Source of the DNA: Butyrivibrio sp. XPD2006
GTDB taxonomy: Bacteria > Bacillota > Clostridia > Lachnospirales > Lachnospiraceae
Assembly (NCBI RefSeq): GCF_000420865.1
Contig: NZ_ATVT01000001.1
Coordinates: 1-64,000, forward strand
Direction: 5' to 3'
DNA length: 64,000 bases
In this document: positions 33,345 to 41,876 of the stretch, piece after piece
Numbering within the stretch: the stretch's first letter is position 1
Layout: each line of letters opens with the position of its first letter
The notes under the pieces: generated by a model
Databases searched by the model: none
Told to the model about the DNA's origin: nothing
What the model saw: only the letters and a program-made list of their open reading frames with translations
Position numbers and translations under genes: made by a program

Positions 33345-33819
33345 CTATTTGCAAAAACTATCTGAAGACTATCAGGTAAACCGGATTTTGGAAACAAATG
33401 AGACCAGCAAAGAAAATGGGCTTACACTGACGAAGGAAGAGGCAACGGCCTTGGTGGCTGCCAGAGGAGATATTTTGAAGGCGGAAAGGCGAGTTGAATT
33501 TGGCGATAGCATAAGCCCCAAGCTTATTCGTGCATTTGCGGATTCTTCATTTATCAATCAGGAAGATTATGCCCAAACTCTTGCCCGCTTGCAGGAGATC
33601 TTTTTCCTGTACAAGAATGAATCAATGGATATGGTTTCAGACGAAGAACTGCTCACGATAATGAAAAACGCTTACGAAAACGAGTCCGGTGGTGATCTTG
33701 AATATCTTGAGGGAACAGCACTGGAGGATTTTGCTAGAAAAGTCCGAGCTGGAGAGAACTGGGCTGACCGATATAAACGTGAGAAACTAAACTTAGGAGA
33801 CGATTTTGATGAATTATAA
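33334..33819 (+). CDS. DUF6323-like protein
   Basis: A 161-residue soluble helical protein. The block LTLTKEEATALVAARGDILK, then RVEFGDSISPKLIRAFADSS and DEELLTIMKNAYEN, fits DUF6323 as I recall it, a family often found next to DUF6179 in Clostridia. The start is a TTG at 33334, five bases behind AGGAGG, overlapping the end of the hydrolase gene by 11 bp. Function unknown. Confidence 0.7.
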   Translation: MQNNYLQKLSEDYQVNRILETNETSKENGLTLTKEEATALVAARGDILKAERRVEFGDSISPKLIRAFADSSFINQEDYAQTLARLQEIFFLYKNESMDMVSDEELLTIMKNAYENESGGDLEYLEGTALEDFARKVRAGENWADRYKREKLNLGDDFDEL

Positions 33820-34405
33820 TCCGGAAGAGCTTATTCCAATAGTTGCGGAATTAACTGATCTATATACCAGAGGTGAGAGCACTTCCGTTACCTATGAGGC
33901 AGCACAGCATCTGATGGAAGCGGTTTTATATTGCATTCATGAAGCTGTGTCTATGAATGCAAATGGCCTTGCAACCCGCCAGCAGACGGATGTACGAAGC
34001 CTGTATGAAGTAGGGTTTCAGGAGGTTGTGGATAAGGTAGAACGTGCCAAGGGAAAATATAAGGTCCTTATATCTTCATTTTCTTCATATGGCAATCGTA
34101 ATCTGAATGATACTGTTTTAAAGGCTATTCCGGGGTTCTTCAAGCTTTATTCTCCAAGATTTTCTCCTCAGGAGACGATCATTACGATGGATTATCCTAC
34201 GGTAGCGCCAATCGAAGGCAAAACGGGAATTGATGCAATTGAAGAATACATTGATAAGATTGCTGCTGAGCAGCGTTTCCTTGCTGAATTTCCACCGGGA
34301 TATGTTGAGGAGCTGCTAAGATCCTACACATCTGATTACAAGGATCAGTTTTTTAATCTTTCAGAGATAGTTATAAATAAGTGTAAAACAGACCCATTTG
34401 AGTGA
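33809..34405 (+). CDS. DUF6179-like protein, probably truncated at its C-terminus
   Basis: A 198-residue protein whose start (EELIPIVAELTDLYTRGEST) and SVTYEAAQHLMEAVLYCI fit DUF6179, which usually pairs with DUF6323. The last 13 codons run through element copy 9 (residues NKCKTDPFE come from the repeat and stem), so its end has been set by the element. Family members are, to my knowledge, considerably longer, so about half the protein may be missing. It overlaps the DUF6323 gene by 11 bp. Confidence 0.65.
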   Translation: MNYNPEELIPIVAELTDLYTRGESTSVTYEAAQHLMEAVLYCIHEAVSMNANGLATRQQTDVRSLYEVGFQEVVDKVERAKGKYKVLISSFSSYGNRNLNDTVLKAIPGFFKLYSPRFSPQETIITMDYPTVAPIEGKTGIDAIEEYIDKIAAEQRFLAEFPPGYVEELLRSYTSDYKDQFFNLSEIVINKCKTDPFE

Positions 34406-34437
34406 AATAAAGGGTCTGTTTTTTATTTGGTGATAAT
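34378..34437 (+). promoter_or_regulatory. Copy 9 of the 21-bp direct-repeat (LytTR-like) element
   Basis: TAAGTGTAA (34378-34386) and TGAGTGAAA (34399-34407) are 21 bp apart, with a good -10, GATAAT, at 34432-34437. The MATE gene starts 55 bp later. The first half of the copy is inside the DUF6179-like coding sequence. Confidence 0.6.
34385..34424 (+). terminator. Intrinsic terminator nested in element copy 9
   Basis: AAAACAGACCC pairs with GGGTCTGTTTT, with a T6 run. The stop codon of the DUF6179-like gene lies in its loop. Confidence 0.9.
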
Positions 34438-34491
34438 GTAATGATTGTGGGATGGTGAGCGATCAGATTAGAGTTAGGGAGAATTAATGTG

Positions 34492-35904
34492 ATGGAAAAA
34501 ACGAATGAGATTTTTGGAGATGGAAAATTTTATAAAAATGTGCTGGCGATAGCAGTACCTATAATGCTTCAGCAGCTCATACAAAGCATGGTATCACTTA
34601 TAGATAATTTTATGGTTTCAGGACTTGGTGATATATCAATGTCTGGTGTAAATATTGCAGGTCAGGTGCTTTTTGTGTTTATGGTTTTAATTAACACGAT
34701 CACCATGACCGGAGGAATATTCCTTACGCAGTTTTTCGGTGCAAAAGACCATGGCGGAATGCAGCAGGCGTTTATGTTTAAACTTCTTGCAGGATTTGTG
34801 GCGCTCATTCCATACCTTATGGTGTGCCTTGTATATCCAAGAGAAATCCTGTCACTTATGGTTATTGGAAACACACAGGCGCCTCTTATTCTTGATGAGG
34901 CAGTTCCATACATACGAATTATGTCTGTTGTAGGAATTCCAATGTGCATTTCTATGAGCATTGCCAGTTCACTTAGGGATATGGGAAAAGTTAAAACACC
35001 TCTTATAGTAACAGTTATTGCTACACTTACAAATACGGTATTCAACTACCTTCTTATCTATGGAAATTTTGGATTCCGTGCACTTGGGGTACGAGGAGCT
35101 GCTTATGCAACTGTTATAGCCAGAACACTGGAGTTTGTAATATTTGTATGTATTTATTTTAAAAGCAGACCTGATTTTTCAATTCGCTTTAACAGAGATT
35201 TCATGGTAGATGGAAAGCTGTTTAAAGAAATAATAAGAAAAGGCGCTATGATGCTGTTTTGTGAGATGACCTGGGTTCTTTCAGAAACATTAACGACAGC
35301 TATCTATAACGGAAGAGGAGGAGCAGATGTGGTTTCAGGTATGGCATCGAGTTTTGCCATAGCTAATCTGTTTTTTGTAGCATTTGGCGGAATCTACTCT
35401 GCAACTACTGTAATAATTGGAAAAACCCTTGGCGAGGGAAATCTTGAAAAAGCCCGCAGAGAAAAAACATGGCTATTATCAGGAGCTGTCGTATTTGGCG
35501 TTGCCATGACTTTTGTCGGATTTGCTACAACACTTATCATTCCTGTTGTGTTTGGAAAGCTAAGTCCGAGTGCTATTGCAATTTCAAGGAGCATGGTAAT
35601 ACTTATGGCATTCTTTATGCCTGTATGGGTACTTGTAAACGCACAGCAGGCCATTGCAAGATCCGGTGGCGATACGAAGATGGGCGCATATGCAGATGCC
35701 GGAATAACAATAGCGGTCATGCTTCCTATGCTTTTCCTGCTTGCAAGATATACCGATATCGGGCCGGTACAGATGTACCTTTGCGTAAAGCTTCTGGACA
35801 TTGTAAGGACTCTTATATTCCATTTCTGGCTGAAGAAAGAGCGCTGGCTTAATAATCTTGCAGGTGAGCATCAGTCAGAGCCACTCGTACAGAAGGCTTC
35901 ATAA
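34492..35904 (+). CDS. MATE family efflux transporter
   Basis: A 470-residue twelve-segment MATE protein. The first half starts AVPIMLQQLIQSMVSLIDNF, and the second repeats the pattern from about residue 245. It differs in sequence from the pump at 23344, so it belongs to another subgroup. The ATG at 34492 follows AGGGAG. It is the first gene behind element copy 9 and leads into a membrane protein, a two-component system and an ABC transporter. Confidence 0.9.
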   Translation: MEKTNEIFGDGKFYKNVLAIAVPIMLQQLIQSMVSLIDNFMVSGLGDISMSGVNIAGQVLFVFMVLINTITMTGGIFLTQFFGAKDHGGMQQAFMFKLLAGFVALIPYLMVCLVYPREILSLMVIGNTQAPLILDEAVPYIRIMSVVGIPMCISMSIASSLRDMGKVKTPLIVTVIATLTNTVFNYLLIYGNFGFRALGVRGAAYATVIARTLEFVIFVCIYFKSRPDFSIRFNRDFMVDGKLFKEIIRKGAMMLFCEMTWVLSETLTTAIYNGRGGADVVSGMASSFAIANLFFVAFGGIYSATTVIIGKTLGEGNLEKARREKTWLLSGAVVFGVAMTFVGFATTLIIPVVFGKLSPSAIAISRSMVILMAFFMPVWVLVNAQQAIARSGGDTKMGAYADAGITIAVMLPMLFLLARYTDIGPVQMYLCVKLLDIVRTLIFHFWLKKERWLNNLAGEHQSEPLVQKAS

Positions 35905-35920
35905 AGTATTGGAGGAGAAA

Positions 35921-36571
35921 ATGAATACTATATTGGCAGTAATTGGAATTATTGGCGGTCTTATCTGTGCTGTAGCAGATCTTTTGCTGGATTTAAAAGG
36001 ACCACAGAATAAGAAACTCGGGAAAATGGGAATAATCGACAGTGAATGGGAAAACATGGCACATTGGAGGTTTGTATGGTCGGCAATTTTAGCGATGTTT
36101 GCAGTGCCTATGTACTCCTGCGGATTCATTGCAGTGATGATGACACTCCATAAGGGGCATCCGGTAATTGCAACAGTTCTCACAGTCATATTCCTGATTG
36201 GAGCCATGGGTGGATTTATGATTCATACATTCCTCTGCCAGCAGCCGACTATATACCGAAAGATCATTGCAAAAGCTGATCAGAAACTGGCTGAAGATGT
36301 GATCCAGTCAACCTTTAAGCAGATTTATGTTCCGTTTTTCGCACTTTATTCAATGCTGGTCATTATTCCGGCGATCGCTGTCATAGTGCTTATTATTATG
36401 GGCTTTATCAATGCTCCAATATGGTGCGTGATATTAAATCCGGTAGTTTTCCAGCTCGTTGGTTTTTTGTTCAGGGCGACTAAACTGGATATCTTTATTG
36501 ATGCACCAAGCTGTTGTGCTGCAAGCCTGGGACTTGCTTCATATGGATTATTAGCACTACTCTGCGTATAA
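35921..36571 (+). CDS. Integral membrane protein of unknown function
   Basis: A 216-residue protein with six hydrophobic segments. Between segments 1 and 2 it has DLLLDLKGPQNKKLGKMGII, and in the middle MIHTFLCQQPTIYRKI. It may belong to the DUF6796 group found in Lachnospiraceae, but I am not sure. The ATG at 35921 follows GGAGGAG; it lies 16 bp behind the MATE gene. Confidence 0.7.
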   Translation: MNTILAVIGIIGGLICAVADLLLDLKGPQNKKLGKMGIIDSEWENMAHWRFVWSAILAMFAVPMYSCGFIAVMMTLHKGHPVIATVLTVIFLIGAMGGFMIHTFLCQQPTIYRKIIAKADQKLAEDVIQSTFKQIYVPFFALYSMLVIIPAIAVIVLIIMGFINAPIWCVILNPVVFQLVGFLFRATKLDIFIDAPSCCAASLGLASYGLLALLCV

Positions 36572-36604
36572 TCTTTATATATAGATGAACAAGGAGCACA
36601 TGAA

Positions 36605-37315
36605 ATGAAGCTGTTTTTACTTGAAGACGATGACGCAATTGGAATGGGGCTTAAGTACTCTCTGGAAAAAGAGGGCTATGATGTTGTCCATATGAAGACC
36701 AAGGAAGAAGCGCAAGACGCCTTTATCATAAATACATTTGATATATGCATCCTTGATATAAATCTTCCGGATGGAAATGGATATGATGTCTGCAAATTCA
36801 TCAAAGAAAAAGAGGATGTTCCGGTAATCTTTCTGACAGCAAGCGATGCAGAAGTAAACGTGGTCATGGGCCTTGAGATGGGTGCAGATGATTACGTGTG
36901 CAAACCCTTCAGGATCAATGAGCTTATGGCCAGGATAAAGACTGTTCTTAGGAGAAGTGGCAAAGGGGTGGCTAATTCCGGAGCGGAGAGAAGCGGGATC
37001 CTTGAAATAAAAAACGTCCGCATTCATACTGGAGAAGCCAAAGTTGGCTTATTGGATGAGTCCACTGAAAAAGAGGAAATGGTTGAGCTTACTGCCCTGG
37101 AATACAGATTGCTGTTAGCATTTTATAATAACAGGGGCGTTGTCATGTCAAGAAGCCGGCTTCTTGAAGAGATGTGGGATGTGAGCGGAGATTTTGTCAA
37201 TGACAATACTCTTACTGTCTATATAAAAAGACTCAGGGATAAGATAGAAAAAGATCCGGCTAACCCTCAGATCATTAAAACTGTCAGAGGACTTGGGTAT
37301 ATACTTGAAAAGTAA
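36605..37315 (+). CDS. OmpR-family response regulator (VanR/BceR-like)
   Basis: A 236-residue regulator. The receiver domain has LEDDDAIG, the phospho-acceptor aspartate in DICILDINLPDGNGYD and the lysine in CKPFRINELM. The winged helix (about 135-236) has TALEYRLLLAFYNNRGVVMS and VYIKRLRDKIEKDP, ending RGLGYILEK. With the kinase and ABC transporter behind it, it forms a peptide-antibiotic sensing module of the Bce/Van type. AAGGAG precedes the ATG. Confidence 0.92.
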   Translation: MKLFLLEDDDAIGMGLKYSLEKEGYDVVHMKTKEEAQDAFIINTFDICILDINLPDGNGYDVCKFIKEKEDVPVIFLTASDAEVNVVMGLEMGADDYVCKPFRINELMARIKTVLRRSGKGVANSGAERSGILEIKNVRIHTGEAKVGLLDESTEKEEMVELTALEYRLLLAFYNNRGVVMSRSRLLEEMWDVSGDFVNDNTLTVYIKRLRDKIEKDPANPQIIKTVRGLGYILEK

Positions 37316-37346
37316 CATAGAGTTTGCATGAGTGGGGAATTGCAGG

Positions 37347-38345
37347 ATGTTCAGAAATAAGGAATTCAAGTTTATGTTTATTACGGCAGCTGTATTTACA
37401 GCTGCTCTTTCTGTATGTGGATATGCTATCTGTGGTATAGCTGCATTTTTTCTGATATTGCTACTGGGAATGGGCATTACAACAGGCTTTGTGATAATAA
37501 CTAGGCGAAGATATGCTGCCATCGACCGGCTGAACTCATATCTTGTGAGAGTTCTTGCCGGAGATGAGGCTCCCGGCATTCTTGATCAGGAAGAGGGCGA
37601 ACTGTCACTTCTTAAGACAAACATCTACAAGGCAACATCTACTCTTAATTATCAAAAAGAGCTTTTATCAAAAGATAAGCTGGCACTTTCAAATGCCATA
37701 GCAGATATCAGTCATCAGCTCAAGACTCCTCTGACATCCATGATCGTCATGAACGATCTTTTAAAGACAGAGGGTGATGAAGGGAAACGAAAAGAATTTC
37801 TTACAACACAGTCAAATCAGCTGGACAGGATGAGCTGGCTTATTCAGACGCTTTTAAAATTATCAAAGATCGATGCAGGGACCATAACCATGAAGCCTGA
37901 ACAAATACAGGCTGAGCTCCTTGTTCAGGAAGTCATAAAAGCCTTTGAAATTCAGATGGAACTTAAAAATATCAGCTGTAAAAAGAAGATCTCTGATATT
38001 TCTTTTAACTGTGACAGAAACTGGACTATAGAAGCGCTTCAAAATATTGTGAAAAATTGCATTGAACATATGGAGAGTGGGGATGTGCTATCTATAAGTA
38101 CGTCGGATACCAATATCTACAAGGAGATCACAATAGAAGATACAGGCTGCGGAATAGCAGGGGAAGACCTGCCGCATATTTTTGAAAGGTTCTATAAAGG
38201 GAAAAACGCCGGGAAGGACAGCGTTGGTATAGGGCTTGCTCTTTCAAAGACCATTATTACCAGCCAGCATGGCGACATTATTGTTGAAAGCACCGAAGGA
38301 GTGGGGACAAAGTTCTCTGTGCGGTTTTATAAGACGATCATTTAA
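37347..38345 (+). CDS. Sensor histidine kinase (VanS/BceS-like)
   Basis: A 332-residue kinase with two membrane segments at the N-terminus (about residues 7-50) and almost no extracellular loop. The H-box is ADISHQLKTPLTSMIVMNDL, the N-box NIVKNCIEHM, and the ATP sites are EDTGCGIAGEDLPHIFERF and SVGIGLALSKTI. Such short-loop kinases usually sense through the partner ABC permease. An in-frame GTG at 37332 is an alternative start. Confidence 0.9.
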   Translation: MFRNKEFKFMFITAAVFTAALSVCGYAICGIAAFFLILLLGMGITTGFVIITRRRYAAIDRLNSYLVRVLAGDEAPGILDQEEGELSLLKTNIYKATSTLNYQKELLSKDKLALSNAIADISHQLKTPLTSMIVMNDLLKTEGDEGKRKEFLTTQSNQLDRMSWLIQTLLKLSKIDAGTITMKPEQIQAELLVQEVIKAFEIQMELKNISCKKKISDISFNCDRNWTIEALQNIVKNCIEHMESGDVLSISTSDTNIYKEITIEDTGCGIAGEDLPHIFERFYKGKNAGKDSVGIGLALSKTIITSQHGDIIVESTEGVGTKFSVRFYKTII

Positions 38346-38469
38346 GGGCGAAACATTGAAATTGGGTAATATTACAGAATTGTTATGAAAAAGTCACGGG
38401 ATTGTAAGCATGGAAAACTAAACTTTTCTTAGACAATGAAAAATGTTTAAGAAGGGAGACAAAACAAAA

Positions 38470-39165
38470 ATGAACATTTTGGAGATCAAAAACCTTTGCA
38501 AAGTTTATGGAACAGGAGAGACAAGAGTTGATGCTCTTAAAGATGTCTCTTTTGATATAGAACAGGGAGAGTTTGTGGCAATCGTAGGCCCTTCCGGGTC
38601 TGGCAAATCCACACTGCTCCATATTCTTGGCGGGGTTGACGTCCCTACATCGGGAAGCTGCAACATCGCAGGAACGGACATCGGAAAACTTGATGAGACC
38701 AAGCTTGCGATCTTTAGAAGAAGAAACATCGGACTTATTTATCAGTTTTACAACCTTATTCCAATCCTGAACGTGGAAGAGAATATGACACTTCCGATTT
38801 TGCTGGATGGGAAAAAGCCTGATAAAAAGCTCCTTAATGACCTTGTGGAAAAGCTGGGATTAAAAGAGAGATTATCACATCTTCCAAATCAGCTCTCCGG
38901 TGGTCAGCAGCAGAGAGTATCAATAGGAAGGGCACTTATGAACCATCCGGCTCTTCTTCTTGCAGACGAGCCCACAGGTAACCTGGATTCTGAGAACAGT
39001 AAGGAGATCATTTCGCTTCTACGAAAGTTCAACAAGGAAAACAACCAGACGGTTATCATCATCACACATGATGAAAAGATCGCACTTTCCGCTGACAGAG
39101 TTATCACCATCGAGGATGGCCGGATAACAAGGGATTCAAAGAAAGAAGGGGTGATGGCATCATGA
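38470..39165 (+). CDS. BceA/MacB-type ABC transporter ATPase
   Basis: A 231-residue ATPase with Walker A GPSGSGKST, Q-loop LIYQFYNLIPILNVEENMTL, signature LSGGQQQRVSIGRAL, Walker B LLADEPTGNLDSEN and the switch histidine in IITHDEKI. It is closely similar to the ATPase at 16657. The ATG at 38470 follows GAAGGGAGA; an ATG at 38443 is in frame but lies upstream of that site. It overlaps the permease gene by 4 bp. Confidence 0.92.
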   Translation: MNILEIKNLCKVYGTGETRVDALKDVSFDIEQGEFVAIVGPSGSGKSTLLHILGGVDVPTSGSCNIAGTDIGKLDETKLAIFRRRNIGLIYQFYNLIPILNVEENMTLPILLDGKKPDKKLLNDLVEKLGLKERLSHLPNQLSGGQQQRVSIGRALMNHPALLLADEPTGNLDSENSKEIISLLRKFNKENNQTVIIITHDEKIALSADRVITIEDGRITRDSKKEGVMAS

Positions 39166-41741
39166 ATATTGTATCAACCCTGACACTTAGACACCTTCTT
39201 GGAAACAAGAAAAGATCGGTGGTAACAATACTTGGAATCGCGGCATCAACGGCACTTATAAGCGCCATTATTTTGGGTGTATTTTCTTTCTTTAAGTTCT
39301 TTGGTTATCTGTCAATACAGTCTGACGGAAACGTACATGCTCAGTTCAGTGAGATCACGTATCAGCAGTACGTATCACTGTCAGAGGATGACAGGATTGA
39401 AAGCGTTGGCCTGTGCGATACAACAGAGCAGAAAACTGGTGTAAGACTTAATAGCGGCAGAGAAGAGCGCTTTAGCATTGGAAATATTGAGCAGGCAGAT
39501 CCTGTATATATGTCAATGAGGGTAATATCAGACTATGATGGAGTCCTTCCAAAGAATTCCTCCGAGATAGCAGTTGAAGAGCAGTTCCTTATTGATAATG
39601 GCCTGGAGGATCTTAAAATCGGAGATACCCTTACCTTTGAGCAGGGCTACAGATATATGTACGATGAGCAGGGTAAATTAGTATACCTGGGAGGAAACTA
39701 CAGGTCAGATGAACAGTTCAAGGCGCTGTCCACTGAGACCTGCACAGTGACAGCAATTCTTCACGGCAACAAACCTACCGGAAGCTGGGATATTATAAGA
39801 TGCCTGGATGAAGGCTATTTTCCTGACTCTGAAAAGGCCCAGGTGGTAATCTTGCTAAAAAACTGTAACCATACAGCGCTTAAGCAGATCAAGCACATCA
39901 TCGCAGATCATGAGATCCAAAAGTACGATCTTAATACAGAGTATCTGCTTAGCTGCTTCGCTTTTGAAGGAAGCGGAGGCTCTTACAGGTCATTTTTCGT
40001 AATGATGGCAGTTGCACTTGCGATCGTGATCGCTACATCAGTCATTCTGATCTTCAATTCCATAGGTATGTCTCTTACAGAGAGAATGCGCTATCTGGGA
40101 ATGCTTGCCAGCGTCGGAGCCACAGCAAGGCAAAAGAGATCCTCAATTTATTTTGAAGGACTCATTCTGGGAATCATTGGTATTCCTTTGGGACTATTGT
40201 GTGGCTACATTGGAACCAGGATCACCCTGGCATTTCTTGGAAGGAGGATCCTTGAAGCTGACATTTTTGTAGGCGCAGAGGGGATGAGGGGCAGTATACC
40301 TGTAGTATGTGAGCCTCCTGTAATTGCAGCGATCGTGTTTTTTGCAGCTCTTACAATACTTATTTCAACCTTTGTTCCAGCCATCAGGGCAGCCAAGGTT
40401 ATGCCTATTGATGCCCTCAGGCAGAGCAACGTGGTAAAAGTAAAAGCAAAGGGGCTTCGTGTGAATCCTCTAATCCGCAAGATCTTTGGATATGAAGGGG
40501 AGCTTGCTTACAAAAATATAAAAAGAAATGGTGTAAAGGGAAAAGTTATTACCGCTACCATCGCGGTTTCGGTGATCTTGTTCCTTACGATCAACTTTTT
40601 CTGTAATTCAATTGCAAGAGCCAATCAGTATGAGGTTGATTTTCCGTATCAGGTTGTAGCATCCTGCCTGCTTTCGGAAAGTGACAAACTTAGGAGCGAA
40701 ATAGAGCAGATAGAAGGCGTTGATGATGTTTACAGCGCCGGTATGATACAGTTTTTGTTCAGAAAGTCCCCTGAGTCACATTACGAGCTGGCAAACACAG
40801 ATATCGCTGATAAAAAGTTCCTTTCGCGTGGATTTGTTGACCTGAAATTAGACTGCATGGATGTGGTTATAGCTGATGATGAGGATTTTGATAAGATCCT
40901 TACAGATAATGGGCTTGAAAGGGACGAATACTATGGCGATACCTTAAAAGGTGTTCTGCTCAATGACTATTTCCGTGAAAATAAGCCCAGCGAGGTATTC
41001 AATGATAAGATCCTGGGACAGGTTCTTCACTATGATAAGATGCAGGGAAATCCACCAGCTATAGAGATTGCAGCACTGGTAAAATATGACGGAAATAACA
41101 AGATCTATAACATGACACCTAAGACCAATATTGCTGTCTATGTGCCTGCCTCCATGTATTTTGAAAAAGCAAAAGAAGTTCTTCCCGAAGATATGCTCGT
41201 TCTGGATCTGGGAGTTGAAACCTCACGTCCAGAAGAAGTCCTTGAAAGGATATATTCAATTTTGGAAGAGGGCGGATACCACAATTATTACAGTTCAAAC
41301 CTTTACGCTTCAATAAAGGCTATGGACGCTATCACGCTGATGCTCAAGACAGCTATGTATGGGTTCACTATTCTTCTTACCCTTATAGCTATTGCGAATA
41401 TCGTTAACACGATCTCAACGGGAGTGCTCCTTAGGAGAAAAGAGTTCGCCATGTATAAATCTGTGGGCCTTGACAATACAGGGTTTAAAAAGATGATAAG
41501 ACTTGAAACGCTTCTTTACGGCATAAAGGCGCTTATTTGGGGACTTTCAATATCTCTTTTGCTCAGCTACATTATGTACTCGACCTTCGATATGAAGCTG
41601 CTTACCTTCGATCCTGACTGGCTCATATATGGTGTCACAATGATCGCAGTCTTTGGAATTCTGGGCATCAGTATGGCTCTTAGCATAAGCAAGATCAAGG
41701 ATGATAACATCATAGAAGCCCTTAAGGAAGACGCGGTATAA
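39162..41741 (+). CDS. FtsX-like ABC permease (BceB-like)
   Basis: An 859-residue permease with an N-terminal segment, a large extracellular region (about 50-270), an FtsX block (about 275-430, with MRYLGMLASVGATARQKRSS), a second extracellular region and a C-terminal FtsX block (about 735-850, with EFAMYKSVGLDNTGFKKMIR). The four genes from 36605 on look like a complete antimicrobial-peptide detoxification and sensing unit. Element copy 10 follows. Confidence 0.88.
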   Translation: MNIVSTLTLRHLLGNKKRSVVTILGIAASTALISAIILGVFSFFKFFGYLSIQSDGNVHAQFSEITYQQYVSLSEDDRIESVGLCDTTEQKTGVRLNSGREERFSIGNIEQADPVYMSMRVISDYDGVLPKNSSEIAVEEQFLIDNGLEDLKIGDTLTFEQGYRYMYDEQGKLVYLGGNYRSDEQFKALSTETCTVTAILHGNKPTGSWDIIRCLDEGYFPDSEKAQVVILLKNCNHTALKQIKHIIADHEIQKYDLNTEYLLSCFAFEGSGGSYRSFFVMMAVALAIVIATSVILIFNSIGMSLTERMRYLGMLASVGATARQKRSSIYFEGLILGIIGIPLGLLCGYIGTRITLAFLGRRILEADIFVGAEGMRGSIPVVCEPPVIAAIVFFAALTILISTFVPAIRAAKVMPIDALRQSNVVKVKAKGLRVNPLIRKIFGYEGELAYKNIKRNGVKGKVITATIAVSVILFLTINFFCNSIARANQYEVDFPYQVVASCLLSESDKLRSEIEQIEGVDDVYSAGMIQFLFRKSPESHYELANTDIADKKFLSRGFVDLKLDCMDVVIADDEDFDKILTDNGLERDEYYGDTLKGVLLNDYFRENKPSEVFNDKILGQVLHYDKMQGNPPAIEIAALVKYDGNNKIYNMTPKTNIAVYVPASMYFEKAKEVLPEDMLVLDLGVETSRPEEVLERIYSILEEGGYHNYYSSNLYASIKAMDAITLMLKTAMYGFTILLTLIAIANIVNTISTGVLLRRKEFAMYKSVGLDNTGFKKMIRLETLLYGIKALIWGLSISLLLSYIMYSTFDMKLLTFDPDWLIYGVTMIAVFGILGISMALSISKIKDDNIIEALKEDAV

Positions 41742-41755
41742 CAAAACTAAATAAA

Positions 41756-41815
41756 TCAGTGTAAAACGGACCCAAATCAGTGTATGATTGGGTCTGTTTT
41801 TTCTCGAATGATAGA
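41756..41815 (+). promoter_or_regulatory. Copy 10 of the 21-bp direct-repeat (LytTR-like) element
   Basis: TCAGTGTAA (41756-41764) and TCAGTGTAT (41777-41785) are 21 bp apart. GATAGA (41810-41815) is at +31, with TATTAT (41817-41822) just beyond as another -10. It lies in front of the full-length GHKL kinase gene, so the putative signalling system may control itself. Confidence 0.6.
41763..41802 (+). terminator. Intrinsic terminator nested in element copy 10
   Basis: AAAACGGACCC pairs with GGGTCTGTTTT (one G-U pair), with a T6 run. Confidence 0.9.
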
Positions 41816-41876
41816 GTATTATGGAATGGAGGGTAATGAACTGCATGCATGTGTATGGAATGAAGGATAAACAGAA

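Noticed and set aside
1651..41802. Repeats as integron attC-like sites
   Set aside because: No integrase gene and no GTTRRRY core; fixed 21-bp spacing and -10 distance are better explained by promoter binding. Kept only as an alternative for how blocks may be exchanged.
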